NCBI GenBank assembly: GCA_017513245.1
Contig: JAFXGK010000019.1
Span: 1-64,000, forward strand
Reading direction: 5' to 3'
Length of the DNA stretch: 64,000 nt
Origin: Clostridia bacterium
Lineage (GTDB): Bacteria > Bacillota > Clostridia > Oscillospirales > Acutalibacteraceae
The notes under the pieces are model-generated. The model saw only the letters and a program-made list of their open reading frames with translations. It did not search any database and was not told where the DNA came from. Position 1 is the first letter of the stretch, and each line of letters begins with the position of its first letter. Of this stretch, positions 41,052 to 49,611 are shown piece by piece. Position numbers and translations under genes: made by a program.

Positions 41052-42269
41052 ATGACTTCAGTTTCGGGCGGTATATGTGCCGCCAAGGGCTTTAAGGCCG
41101 CAGGAATTCATTGCGGAATTCGCAAAAATAAATTAAAGCGCGACCTTTCCTTAATAGTAAGTGAGCAGCGCGCAGCGGCTGCAGCCGTCTATACTACTAA
41201 CCTCGTAAAGGGCGCGCCCATTGCGGTAACCAAGCAGAACATAGCCGACGGTTATGCTCAGGCCGTTATCTGCAACAGCGGCAACGCCAACACCTGCAAT
41301 GCCAACGGTGTTGAAATTGCCGAGGCTATGTGCGCTCTTACCGAGCAGTACGCAGGCATAAACAAAAATGACGTTATAGTGGCATCCACCGGAGTTATCG
41401 GTCAGCCTCTTGATATCGCTCCCATAGCGGGCGGTATGGAGGAACTGGTAGCAGCCCTTACGGATGACGGCAGCCTTGCCGCCGCCGAAGGTATAATGAC
41501 CACCGATACCCGCGTAAAGGAAATCGCCTTCGAATTTACGGTAGGCGGTAAGCAGTGCCGTATCGGCGGTATTGCCAAGGGCTCAGGAATGATTCATCCC
41601 AATATGGCAACCATGCTCGTCTTCATCACAAGCGACGTTGCCATTGCCCCCGAACTTTTAAAGGCAGCCCTTTCGGAGGACGTTAAGGATTCCTTCAATA
41701 TGGTAAGCGTCGACGGCGATACCTCGACCAACGATATGTGCTGCGTAATGGCAAACGGAATGGCAGGCAACGCCATGATAACCGATGCCGACAGCGAAGA
41801 TTATAAGGCTTTCTGCGACGCTCTCTTCGCAGTTACATCCTACCTCTGCCGCAGTATCGCACGTGACGGTGAGGGCGCAACCCACCTGATGCAGGTTGAG
41901 GTTTCGGGCGCCCGCGACAAGGCTACCGCCCGCGTGGTAGCAAAGTCGGTTTGCTGCTCGTCGCTCCTCAAAGCCGCCATCTTCGGTGCCGACGCCAACT
42001 GGGGCCGTGTACTCTGCGCAATCGGCTACAGCGGCGCGGATTTAGACGTAACCAAGATTGACGTTGATTTTGCCTCCGCTGCAGGTCAAATCGCCGTGTG
42101 CCGTCAAGGCTCGGGCGTTGACTTCAGCGAAGAAAAGGCCAAAGAAATTCTCCTCTGCGAAGAGGTAAGAATTCTCATCTCCCTCGGTGAGGATGAAGCT
42201 ACCGCCACCGCTTGGGGATGTGACCTTACGTATGATTACGTAAAAATCAACGGTGACTACCGCACCTAA
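41052..42269 (+). CDS. argJ: Glutamate N-acetyltransferase / N-acetylglutamate synthase ArgJ
   Basis: ArgJ moves the acetyl group from N-acetylornithine back to glutamate, closing the cyclic arginine route, and may also use acetyl-CoA. The autocleavage site is in K-G-S-G-M-I-H-P-N-M-A-T-M-L, where the Thr becomes the nucleophile of the beta chain. N-S-G-N-A-N-x-C forms the oxyanion region. The 405 residues are normal. GGAGG precedes the ATG. Unusually, a 282-base non-coding block separates it from argB. Confidence 0.96.
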   Translation: MTSVSGGICAAKGFKAAGIHCGIRKNKLKRDLSLIVSEQRAAAAAVYTTNLVKGAPIAVTKQNIADGYAQAVICNSGNANTCNANGVEIAEAMCALTEQYAGINKNDVIVASTGVIGQPLDIAPIAGGMEELVAALTDDGSLAAAEGIMTTDTRVKEIAFEFTVGGKQCRIGGIAKGSGMIHPNMATMLVFITSDVAIAPELLKAALSEDVKDSFNMVSVDGDTSTNDMCCVMANGMAGNAMITDADSEDYKAFCDALFAVTSYLCRSIARDGEGATHLMQVEVSGARDKATARVVAKSVCCSSLLKAAIFGADANWGRVLCAIGYSGADLDVTKIDVDFASAAGQIAVCRQGSGVDFSEEKAKEILLCEEVRILISLGEDEATATAWGCDLTYDYVKINGDYRT

Positions 42270-42270
42270 T

Positions 42271-42505
42271 TGAATAAAATTGTTTTCAGCTATGCTTCGT
42301 GCTCGGGGCGGTGTTGAAAACACAGCACCCTCGCACTCATCTACGCTGAAAATCAATTTTATTTCTATCACAAGGAATTGTTTGTGAATGCGAATTTAAC
42401 TCGGGCGCGCCACCACCACAAACAATTTTCTTTCAATTAATAGCAGGGGCGGTTTTGAAAACACAGCACCCTCGCACTCATCTATGCTGAAAATCAATTT
42501 TATTT
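42271..42505. repeat. Repeat block inside the arg operon
   Basis: Two 60-base direct copies (42305-42364 and 42446-42505) differ at only two positions. An inverted match, 42273-42290 against 42345-42363, could pair over 18 bases with one bulge. A second inverted pair, ATTGTTTGTG/CACAAACAAT (42377-42386 with 42417-42426), lies between the copies. No ORF is seen. It may be a pair of small interspersed elements inserted after argJ, or a regulatory RNA. Confidence 0.8.
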
Positions 42506-42532
42506 TGGCTTTTGGTAAGTTTATTATAAAAT
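42505..42532 (+). promoter_or_regulatory. Possible internal promoter before argB
   Basis: TTGGCT (42505-42510), 16 bases and TAAAAT (42527-42532). It starts at the last base of the second repeat copy and could restore transcription of argBDF. Confidence 0.4.
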
Positions 42533-42551
42533 CATAATAACGGAGAGAACT

Positions 42552-43406
42552 ATGGAACTTAATAACGCAGGCAGAGCCGAGGTATTAACCCAAGCGCTGC
42601 CCTACATACAGAAATACAGCGGAAAAATCGTAGTAATCAAATACGGCGGAAACGCCATGATAAACGAGGATCTCAAATCTGCGGTTATGCACGATATCGC
42701 CCTTTTATCGCTCATCGGCGTAAAGGTGGTACTGGTGCACGGCGGCGGACCCGAAATTTCCTCTATGCTCTCGCGCGTAGGCAAGGAATCGGTATTTTCA
42801 AACGGCCTTCGCGTAACTGATAAGGAGACCGCCGAGATAGTTCAGATGGTGCTCGCCGGTAAGACCAACAAGGACCTTGTAAATCTGCTTGGTCGCACGG
42901 GCGGCAAGGCCATCGGCCTTTGCGGAATTGACGGCCGGATGATAACCGCCAAGGTGCTCGACGAAAAACTCGGCTACGTCGGCGAAATCACCGGCATCGA
43001 TACCCAGCCGATTTTAGACCTTCTCGAGCGTGGCTATATCCCCGTAATTTCTACCGTTGGCTGCGATAACGACGGCAACGTCTATAACATAAACGCCGAC
43101 ACCGCCGCCGCATACATTGCAGGTCAGCTCAAGGCCGAAAGCTTTATTTCCATGACCGATATTTCGGGCCTTATGCGCGATAAGGACGATCCCTCGTCCC
43201 TTATTAAGAAGATAAACGTAAGCGAAGCAGCTTTGCTTATCCGCACGGGCGTTATTGCAGGCGGTATGATACCCAAGGTTGAATGCTGCATCGAGGCTAT
43301 TCGTCGGGGCGTGCAGAAGGTATTTATTATCGACGGCCGCATTCCCCACGCAATCCTTATAGAAACCCTGACCGATGAAGGTATCGGAACAATGTTTGTA
43401 GGTTAA
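42552..43406 (+). CDS. argB: Acetylglutamate kinase
   Basis: ArgB phosphorylates N-acetylglutamate with ATP, usually the feedback-controlled step of arginine synthesis in cyclic-route organisms. It shows V-I-K-Y-G-G-N-A-M (28-36, phosphate-binding Lys), V-H-G-G-G-P-E-I, N-x-N-A-D-T-A-A and K-x-x-x-A-I-x-x-G-V. An N-terminal helix of about 20 residues is present, the type that lets arginine-sensitive kinases form hexamers. The length is 284 residues. AACGGAGA precedes the ATG. Confidence 0.96.
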   Translation: MELNNAGRAEVLTQALPYIQKYSGKIVVIKYGGNAMINEDLKSAVMHDIALLSLIGVKVVLVHGGGPEISSMLSRVGKESVFSNGLRVTDKETAEIVQMVLAGKTNKDLVNLLGRTGGKAIGLCGIDGRMITAKVLDEKLGYVGEITGIDTQPILDLLERGYIPVISTVGCDNDGNVYNINADTAAAYIAGQLKAESFISMTDISGLMRDKDDPSSLIKKINVSEAALLIRTGVIAGGMIPKVECCIEAIRRGVQKVFIIDGRIPHAILIETLTDEGIGTMFVG

Positions 43407-43429
43407 AACCTCATAAGAAAGGTAATTTT

Positions 43430-44605
43430 ATGTCCGGTTTTAAAGCAAGAGATAAAGAATTCGTTGCAGGCACCTACGGCCGATTCGATTTAGAACTCGT
43501 TTCGGGCAAGGGCGCAGTTTTCTGCGACGTAAACGGAAAAGAATATATAGATTTAGGCAGCGGTATCGGAGTTAATATCTTCGGCGTGGCCGATGACGAG
43601 TGGGTTGCCGCCGTAACGGCGCAGCTTTCAAAACTTCAGCACGCATCAAACCTCTACTATACCGAGCCCTGCACACTTCTGGCCGAAGCGCTCTGCAAAA
43701 AGAGTGGTATGAGCAAGGTTTTCTTCTCGAATTCGGGAGCCGAGGCCAACGAATGCGCCATAAAGGCCGCAAGAAAGTATTATAGTGATGCGCATGGCGG
43801 TGCCGAGGGCGAGATCATTACCCTTAAAAACAGCTTCCACGGCCGTACCGTTACAACCCTTTCGGCAACAGGGCAGGACGTTTTTCATAAAAACTTCGGT
43901 CCATTTACCGATGGTTTCCGATTTGTAACTGCAGGCGACTGCGAAGAACTTGAAAATGCCGTAGGCGACAAGACCGCCGCCGTTATGATCGAAATGATTC
44001 AGGGCGAGGGCGGCGTAAACCCATTAAGTCAGGAGTTTGTAGACCGCATAAAGAAACTGGCAGAAAAACACGGCTTCCTCATAATATCCGACGAGGTGCA
44101 AACGGGTAACGGCCGCACAGGCAAATACTTTGCCTGCGAGCATTATGGCCTTAAGCCCGATATTATAAGCACGGCCAAGGGCCTCGGCGGAGGATTGCCG
44201 ATCGGCGCCACCCTCTTCTCCTCGAAGACGGCGTCGGTGCTCGGTGCATCCGACCACGGCTCAACCTTCGGCGGCAATCCCGTTGCAGCCGCAGGCGCAC
44301 TCTCGATAGTAAACAGAGTCGACGATGCCCTCCTTTGTGAAGTAACCGCCAAGGGCGAATATATCCGCAAATCGCTCGAGGGCGCCAAGGGCGTTAAGAG
44401 CATAGCGGGTATGGGCCTTATGCTCGGTATCGAAACCGAGGGCGATGCAAAGCGCATCGTTGCCGAATGTATAAACCGCGGCGTGGTAGCGCTTACCGCC
44501 AAAACCAAGGTTCGACTCCTGCCGCCCCTTAATATCACTTATGATCAGCTTGATAAAGCATTAAATATCCTCAAGGAGGTAATTGCAAATGAAGCACTTG
44601 CTTAA
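43430..44605 (+). CDS. argD: Acetylornithine aminotransferase
   Basis: ArgD is a PLP enzyme that forms N-acetylornithine from the semialdehyde and glutamate. The class III signature is visible: F-x-N-S-G-A-E-A-N-E, S-F-H-G-R-T, I-x-D-E-V-Q-T-G-x-G-R-T-G and the PLP lysine in S-T-A-K-G-L-G-G-G-L-P-I-G, with S-T-F-G-G-N-P-V-A. The length is 391 residues. Its stop overlaps the argF start by 17 bases; the argF ribosome site AAGGAGGT lies inside it. It may also serve lysine synthesis (DapC) as in other bacteria. Confidence 0.96.
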   Translation: MSGFKARDKEFVAGTYGRFDLELVSGKGAVFCDVNGKEYIDLGSGIGVNIFGVADDEWVAAVTAQLSKLQHASNLYYTEPCTLLAEALCKKSGMSKVFFSNSGAEANECAIKAARKYYSDAHGGAEGEIITLKNSFHGRTVTTLSATGQDVFHKNFGPFTDGFRFVTAGDCEELENAVGDKTAAVMIEMIQGEGGVNPLSQEFVDRIKKLAEKHGFLIISDEVQTGNGRTGKYFACEHYGLKPDIISTAKGLGGGLPIGATLFSSKTASVLGASDHGSTFGGNPVAAAGALSIVNRVDDALLCEVTAKGEYIRKSLEGAKGVKSIAGMGLMLGIETEGDAKRIVAECINRGVVALTAKTKVRLLPPLNITYDQLDKALNILKEVIANEALA

Positions 44606-45500
44606 ACTTTCAGACCTTACACCCGCGGAAATCGAGGAAATTTTAAACCTTGCCGACCAGCTGAAATACGACCAGCAGCACGGCATTGACCACCGCTATT
44701 TAAAGGGCAAGACCCTTGGTATGATTTTCCAAAAATCTTCCACCCGTACCCGTGTTTCCTTCGAAACCGGTATGTACCACCTTGGCGGTCAGGCGCTTTT
44801 CCTCTCCTCTCGCGACCTTCAGATCGGCCGTGGCGAGCCGGTTGAGGATACTGCACGCGTGCTCTCTCGCTATCTTGACGGTATTATGATTCGTACCTTC
44901 GCTCAGAGCGAGGTTGAGGATCTTGCAAAGTACGGTTCCATACCGATTATCAACGGTCTTACCGACTATTGTCATCCCTGCCAGGTGCTTGCTGACCTTA
45001 TGACCATCCGTGAGCACAAGGGCGAACTCAAGGGCCTTAAGATGACCTTTGTGGGCGACGGCAATAATATGGCCAATTCGCTTATCGTTGGCGGTATCAA
45101 GAGCGGTATGGAGGTTGCAGTCGCTTGCCCCGCAGGCTACAAGCCCGATGCGGGCATTATGAAGTGGGCAGCCGAGAACGGCACCTTTACCTGCACCGAG
45201 GATATCGCAGCCGCCGTTAAGGACTCCGACGTTGTATTTACCGACGTTTGGGCATCCATGGGCCAGGAGGAAGAAAAGGCCGAGCGCGAAAAGGTATTCA
45301 AGGAATATCAGGTTAACGAGGAGTTTATGTCCCTTGCTCACAAAGACGCCATGGTTCAGCACTGTCTGCCGGCACACCGCGGTGAGGAAATCACAGCCGA
45401 GACCTTCGAAAAGCACGCAGCCGAAATTTTCGACGAAGCCGAAAACCGCCTGCACGCCCAGAAGGCCGTCCTCGTTCTCACAATGGGAAGCAAAAACTAA
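44589..45500 (+). CDS. argF: Ornithine carbamoyltransferase
   Basis: ArgF forms citrulline from ornithine and carbamoyl phosphate. The carbamoyl phosphate site is S-S-T-R-T-R-V-S-F-E, H-P-C-Q is present, D-G-N-N-M-A-N-S binds ornithine, and H-C-L-P-A-H-R-G-E-E-I-T carries the catalytic Cys. The length is 303 residues. ATG 44589 was chosen for the spacing to AAGGAGGT. argG, argH and carbamoyl phosphate synthase genes are not in the window. The operon ends with a terminator five bases later. Confidence 0.97.
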   Translation: MKHLLKLSDLTPAEIEEILNLADQLKYDQQHGIDHRYLKGKTLGMIFQKSSTRTRVSFETGMYHLGGQALFLSSRDLQIGRGEPVEDTARVLSRYLDGIMIRTFAQSEVEDLAKYGSIPIINGLTDYCHPCQVLADLMTIREHKGELKGLKMTFVGDGNNMANSLIVGGIKSGMEVAVACPAGYKPDAGIMKWAAENGTFTCTEDIAAAVKDSDVVFTDVWASMGQEEEKAEREKVFKEYQVNEEFMSLAHKDAMVQHCLPAHRGEEITAETFEKHAAEIFDEAENRLHAQKAVLVLTMGSKN

Positions 45501-45504
45501 AATT

Positions 45505-45532
45505 AAAGCACCCGATTCATGGGTGCTTTTTA
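45505..45532 (+). terminator. Terminator of the arg operon
   Basis: A 9-base-pair stem AAAGCACCC/GGGTGCTTT with a seven-base loop is followed by T4. Confidence 0.88.
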
Positions 45533-45534
45533 TA

Positions 45535-45563
45535 TTGACTATTCCCGTCAAAACGGGTAAAAT
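45535..45563 (+). promoter_or_regulatory. Promoter with palindromic spacer before the DUF1292 gene
   Basis: TTGACT (45535-45540), 17 bases and TAAAAT (45558-45563). The spacer contains the inverted repeat CCCGT-CAAA-ACGGG, a possible repressor site. Confidence 0.6.
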
Positions 45564-45596
45564 ATGAATAGACTAATAGTTAAAGGAGAAACTACT

Positions 45597-45893
45597 ATGG
45601 CAGAGGAATACAATCCGGATATAATCACCCTATCGGACGATGAGGGCAACGAATATACCTTTGAGGTGCTCGACGCAATCGAGACCGACGAGCATCGTTA
45701 TCTCGCTCTCTTACCCGTTCATTCCGATCCTAAGGACATTCTTGACGACAGCGGCGAATTAGTTATCGTTCGCGTTGCCGAGGAGGATGGCGAAGAGTTC
45801 TTCGAGGAAATCGAGGACGACGACGAGTACGAAACCATCGCCGACGCGTTTATCGACCGTCTGCAGGACGTATTCGAAATAGACGAACAGTAA
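45597..45893 (+). CDS. DUF1292 family protein
   Basis: This is a small, very acidic protein of 98 residues from the DUF1292 family, found widely in Firmicutes next to the Holliday-junction resolvase-like gene ruvX and ireB. It opens with I-T-L-S-D-D-E-G-N-E-Y-T-F-E-V-L-D, the family core, and ends in a Glu/Asp-rich helix. Its function is not known. Here the usual neighbours are missing. AAAGGAG precedes ATG 45597. It lies just before the probable 6S RNA. Confidence 0.9.
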   Translation: MAEEYNPDIITLSDDEGNEYTFEVLDAIETDEHRYLALLPVHSDPKDILDDSGELVIVRVAEEDGEEFFEEIEDDDEYETIADAFIDRLQDVFEIDEQ

Positions 45894-45898
45894 TCTCT

Positions 45899-46100
45899 TC
45901 CTACCCTGTACGTGGACTGCGCTTTTATAACCCTACAAGTTTTTATTAGGGGCCAAGTACTTTGGCGGCAGGTTTGCAGACCTCCCGTCGGCGGATTTTG
46001 CCGTGTCGATGGAAGAAGGGAGCGCGAAACCGCCTCGTCGGCACCCACCTGCTTACCGCAGGTTATCATTAGCGCATTACGGCAGGGTGGGTTCTTTTTT
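45899..46100 (+). ncRNA. ssrS: Probable 6S RNA
   Basis: The segment folds into one long rod, as in 6S RNA, the RNA that mimics an open promoter and binds sigma-A RNA polymerase. The ends pair (CCTACCCTG at 45900-45908 with CAGGGTGGG at 46083-46091) and a second helix TGCGCT/AGCGCA lies inside. CCCTACAAG-TTTTTATTAGGG near 45941-45962 resembles the side of the central bubble in Firmicute 6S RNAs. It ends in TTCTTTTTT, so the closing stem also acts as terminator. The length is about 195 bases. No protein frame is credible. Confidence 0.68.
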
Positions 46101-46113
46101 CGACAAAAAACTC

Positions 46114-46142
46114 TTTACATTTTTTGGAAAATAATATATAAT
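46114..46142 (+). promoter_or_regulatory. Promoter of the AbrB-like gene
   Basis: TTTACA (46114-46119), 17 bases and TATAAT (46137-46142). Confidence 0.75.
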
Positions 46143-46183
46143 GTGGTAAAATAACAAAATAAAATGTAAAAGGGTGGGTTAAA

Positions 46184-46444
46184 ATGAAAGCAACCGGCAT
46201 CGTTCGCCAGGTCGACAAAATGGGTCGTGTAGTAATTCCCATGGAGCTTCGCAAGAAGTTCGACATTATCGACGATCAGGACAGTTTTGAAATCTTTGTC
46301 GAGGAAGATAAGATTATTTTAAAGAAATATCAGCCCGGCTGCCTATTCTGCGGCGAGACAGAAAACGTTGTAACCCTTAAGGGTCACGTCGTTTGCAAGG
46401 AGTGCTCCAAAAAGCTCGCAGAACTTTCTCGTGACGATTTTTAA
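46184..46444 (+). CDS. AbrB-family regulator with zinc-ribbon tail
   Basis: This 86-residue DNA-binding protein opens M-K-A-T-G-I-V-R-Q-V-D-x-M-G-R-V-V-I-P-M-E-L-R, the swapped-hairpin domain of AbrB/SpoVT regulators that manage the shift from growth to stationary phase. Residues 53-74 carry C-L-F-C and C-K-E-C, a likely zinc knuckle found in a Clostridial subgroup. It has its own promoter and terminator and lies next to the probable 6S RNA, itself a growth-phase regulator. Targets are unknown. Confidence 0.92.
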   Translation: MKATGIVRQVDKMGRVVIPMELRKKFDIIDDQDSFEIFVEEDKIILKKYQPGCLFCGETENVVTLKGHVVCKECSKKLAELSRDDF

Positions 46445-46457
46445 ATTTTAAAAAATA

Positions 46458-46492
46458 AAAGGCTATGAACCAATCGGTTCATAGCCTTTCTT
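46458..46492. terminator. Bidirectional terminator
   Basis: A 14-base-pair stem AAAGGCTATGAACC/GGTTCATAGCCTTT with loop AATC lies between the AbrB-like gene and aspS. Confidence 0.93.
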
Positions 46493-46493
46493 T

Positions 46494-48278
46494 TTATTCC
46501 TCGGTGGGCTTCAGTATCGAGATTGCAAGCTCGCGAAGCTGGGCATCGTCAACGGGGGCCGGAGCGCCACTCATAAGTTCGCTCGAGGTTGCAACCTTCG
46601 GGAAAGCGGTAACGTCGCGAATGGAATCAAGACCAAGCATGGTCATGCAGAGTCGGTCAAGGCCGATTCCCATACCTCCGTGAGGAGGAGCGCCGTACTT
46701 AAACGCATCGGTAAGGAAGCCGAATTTCTCGTGTGCCTCCTCGTCCGAAAGGCCGAGAGCGCGGAACATTCTTCCCTGAAGCTCGGGGTCGGTAATACGG
46801 ATGGAACCGCTGGCCAGCTCAACACCGTTAAGAACAAGGTCGTATGCCTTGGCAAATACCTTTTCGGGCTCGCCGTCGAGGTAAGGAATACATTCATCAA
46901 GCGGCGAGGTGAAGGGATGGTGCATAGCATCCCAGTTGCCGGTTTCTTCGTTGTATTCAAAGAAGGGGAACTCGGTTATCCAAAGCGGATTATAGGTATC
47001 GGGTATGATATCGAGCTTGCGTGCAACAACGCCGCGCAGCGAGCCGAGAACCGATAAAACGGTCTTCTTGCGGTCGGCAACGATAAGCACAACGTCACCC
47101 TTTTCGGCGCCTGTGCGCTCGTAAATCGCCTTCATTTCGTCCTCGGTCATAAACTTAGAGAAGGAGCAGGCAGGCTCGTCCTCTACCCAGCGGATGAAAG
47201 CAAGACCCTTAGCGCCGATGCCGCGAACATACTCGGTTAATTTGTCAATTTCCTTGCGTGTTAAGGTGTCTGCAGCGCCCTTGGCGGTAATGGCTCTAAC
47301 CGTGCCGCCGCTCTCAACAGCGCCCGAGAAAACACCGAATCCACATCCCTTTACGATATCCGAAAGGTCCTTGATCTTCATATCAAAACGGGTGTCGGGC
47401 TTGTCCGAACCGTATTGCTCCATAGCCTCGGTATAGGTAAGACGGGGAAGAGTATCGAGTTCAACGCCGAGCACCTCGCGGAATAAGCGTTTCATAAAGC
47501 CCTCACCGATTTGAAGTACGTCCTCCATATCAACAAAGGACATTTCAAGGTCAATCTGGGTAAACTCGGGCTGACGGTCGGCGCGAAGGTCCTCGTCGCG
47601 GTAGCAACGGGCAATCTGCATATAACGGTCAAATCCCGAAACCATAAGCAGCTGCTTATACATCTGGGGCGACTGCGGAAGAGCAAAGAAACTTCCGGGA
47701 TGAACGCGCGAGGGAACAAGATAATCGCGTGCGCCTTCGGGGGTCGACTTAATAAGGGTCGGTGTTTCGATTTCGATAAATCCGTTCTCGTCAAAATAGT
47801 CGCGGGTTACCTTGGCTATTTTGTGGCGGAGCATAATATTCTTCTGCAGTGCGGGACGGCGAAGGTCGAGATAACGGTACTTAAGGCGAAGGTCCTCCTT
47901 AGCACCGGTGTCGTCCAAAATTTCAAACGGGGGAGTCTGTGCCTGACCGAGAATCTTAAGTTCGGTAACCTCGATTTCAATATTGCCGGTGGGGATTTCG
48001 GGGTTTTTAGACGAACGCTCGCGAACGGTACCCTTAGCCATAAGGATAAACTCCGAGCGAACGGTAAAGGCCTTGTCGAAAATCTCGCGGTCGGTCTTAT
48101 CATCAAATGCGAGCTGAACGATACCGCTGCGGTCGCGAAGGTCAATAAATATCAGCTGGCCGAGGTCGCGCTGGCGCTGAGTAAAGCCGGCTACAACAAC
48201 CTCTCGTCCACAATCTTTTTCCGAAAGAGTACCGCAATAATCGGTACGCTTCATTCCGTCCATTCTGTCAAGTTTCAT
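46494..48278 (-). CDS. aspS: Aspartyl-tRNA synthetase
   Basis: AspS charges tRNA-Asp. It has an N-terminal OB-fold anticodon domain (about 15-105), a class II core with motif 2 F-R-D-E-D-L-R-A-D-R-Q-P-E-F-T-Q-I-D, a bacterial insertion domain (about 290-410) and motif 3 G-x-G-x-G-L-D-R. The length is 594 residues, the bacterial type. Whether it also charges tRNA-Asn cannot be told. AGAGG precedes the ATG. It lies 11 bases after hisS and shares the T-box leader at 49.6-49.8 kb. Confidence 0.97.
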   Translation of the reverse strand: MKLDRMDGMKRTDYCGTLSEKDCGREVVVAGFTQRQRDLGQLIFIDLRDRSGIVQLAFDDKTDREIFDKAFTVRSEFILMAKGTVRERSSKNPEIPTGNIEIEVTELKILGQAQTPPFEILDDTGAKEDLRLKYRYLDLRRPALQKNIMLRHKIAKVTRDYFDENGFIEIETPTLIKSTPEGARDYLVPSRVHPGSFFALPQSPQMYKQLLMVSGFDRYMQIARCYRDEDLRADRQPEFTQIDLEMSFVDMEDVLQIGEGFMKRLFREVLGVELDTLPRLTYTEAMEQYGSDKPDTRFDMKIKDLSDIVKGCGFGVFSGAVESGGTVRAITAKGAADTLTRKEIDKLTEYVRGIGAKGLAFIRWVEDEPACSFSKFMTEDEMKAIYERTGAEKGDVVLIVADRKKTVLSVLGSLRGVVARKLDIIPDTYNPLWITEFPFFEYNEETGNWDAMHHPFTSPLDECIPYLDGEPEKVFAKAYDLVLNGVELASGSIRITDPELQGRMFRALGLSDEEAHEKFGFLTDAFKYGAPPHGGMGIGLDRLCMTMLGLDSIRDVTAFPKVATSSELMSGAPAPVDDAQLRELAISILKPTEE

Positions 48279-48289
48279 AGTTAAAACCT

Positions 48290-49597
48290 CTACTTAATTA
48301 AAGAATCTATATCGGCTGTAATGCCGTCGTAATATGCAAGCTCGTAAAGTTTTTCACGAATTTCGTCGAGCGAAATTTCGGTCTGCTCGCCGCTTTCCAT
48401 GCACTTAATTTTGCCTTTGTTTGCAGTTAACTCATCGTCGCCCAGCACCATTGTGAAGCGAGCGCCGATTTTATCTGCGTACTTCATCTGTGCCTTAAGT
48501 CCGCGACCTGTTATATCGGTAAGCGCGATAAATCCCTCGTCGCGAAGCGCCTTGCAAAGCGCGGTGCACTTAAGCGCCGCAGCCTCACCCATCGGGGCAA
48601 GATAGATATCGGGCTTTTTACTTTCGGGCATAGCGGCGTTTTCTGCCTCCATAATCATAAGCAGTCGCTCAATTCCCATACCGAATCCTAGTGCCGGAGT
48701 GGGGGCGCCGTGCATCTGCTCAATCAGGCCGTCGTAGCGTCCGCCACCGCAAACGGTAGACTGTGCGCCGAGGCTTGTGGATACAAACTCAAATACCGTC
48801 TTGGTGTAGTAGTCAAGTCCGCGAACGATGTGCGGGTCAACCGAGAAATCAATACCTGCAGCCGTGAGGTGCGATTTAACACCCTCAAAATGCTCTCGGC
48901 ATTCGTCGCAGAGATAGTCAAGCACAACCGGTGCTCCTGCGGCGATTTCAGAACATACGGGCGACTTACAGTCAAGTATTCGCATCGGATTGCGCTCGAG
49001 TCGGTCAAGGCAGGTGCCGCAAAGACGGTCGCTCTGCGAACGGAAATATTCCTTGAGCGCCGCGTGGTAATTCTTGCGGCATTCGGGGCAACCGATAGAA
49101 TTTATATGCAGACTGTAGGACTTAAGTCCCAGATTTTTGAGAAGATGGTCGGCAAGCAGAATTACCTCGGCGTCAGCGGCAGGGGATTTAGCGCCAAAGC
49201 ACTCAACGCCAAACTGGTGAAACTCGCGAAGGCGACCTGCCTGCGGCTTTTCGTAGCGGTAGCAACCGCCGATGTAGCAAACCTTTAAGGGCATCGGACC
49301 CGAAAGAAGACCGTGCTCGATCACCGAACGAACAACACCTGCAGTAAGTTCGGGGCGCAGTGTTATCGAACGGTCGCCCTTGTCGAGGAAGGTGTACATC
49401 TCCTTCTGAACGACATCGGTCGTGTCGCCAACACTCTTGGTAAATACCTCTGTATGCTCGAAAACGGGCACCCTAATCTCCGAAAAGCCGAAGATTTTTG
49501 CCGTTTCTATCATCTTGTCTTCAACGTATTGCCACTTGGCGCTGTCCTGCGGAAGAACGTCGCAGGTGCCGCGAGGGGCTTTATTGATTTCTGCCAT
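48290..49597 (-). CDS. hisS: Histidyl-tRNA synthetase
   Basis: HisS charges tRNA-His. Class II motifs are present: P-R-G-T-C-D-V-L-P near the start, R-P-E-L-T-A-G-V-V-R, motif 2 G-x-C-Y-R-Y-E-x-P-Q-A-G-R-L-R-E-F-H-Q-F-G and the histidine motif V-R-G-L-D-Y-Y-T-K-T-V-F-E. The C-terminal anticodon domain follows. ATG 49597 with TTGGAGG gives 435 residues; the longer frame reads through the T-box and is not real. It is the first gene of hisS-aspS. Confidence 0.97.
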   Translation of the reverse strand: MAEINKAPRGTCDVLPQDSAKWQYVEDKMIETAKIFGFSEIRVPVFEHTEVFTKSVGDTTDVVQKEMYTFLDKGDRSITLRPELTAGVVRSVIEHGLLSGPMPLKVCYIGGCYRYEKPQAGRLREFHQFGVECFGAKSPAADAEVILLADHLLKNLGLKSYSLHINSIGCPECRKNYHAALKEYFRSQSDRLCGTCLDRLERNPMRILDCKSPVCSEIAAGAPVVLDYLCDECREHFEGVKSHLTAAGIDFSVDPHIVRGLDYYTKTVFEFVSTSLGAQSTVCGGGRYDGLIEQMHGAPTPALGFGMGIERLLMIMEAENAAMPESKKPDIYLAPMGEAAALKCTALCKALRDEGFIALTDITGRGLKAQMKYADKIGARFTMVLGDDELTANKGKIKCMESGEQTEISLDEIREKLYELAYYDGITADIDSLIK

Positions 49598-49611
49598 ATT
49601 AAACCTCCAAA

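Noticed and set aside
44700-45551. Open frame of 283 codons on the minus strand
   Set aside because: It is the reverse of argF and runs through the arg terminator.
47511-48284. Open frame of 257 codons on the plus strand
   Set aside because: It lies opposite aspS; no ribosome site and no recognisable features.
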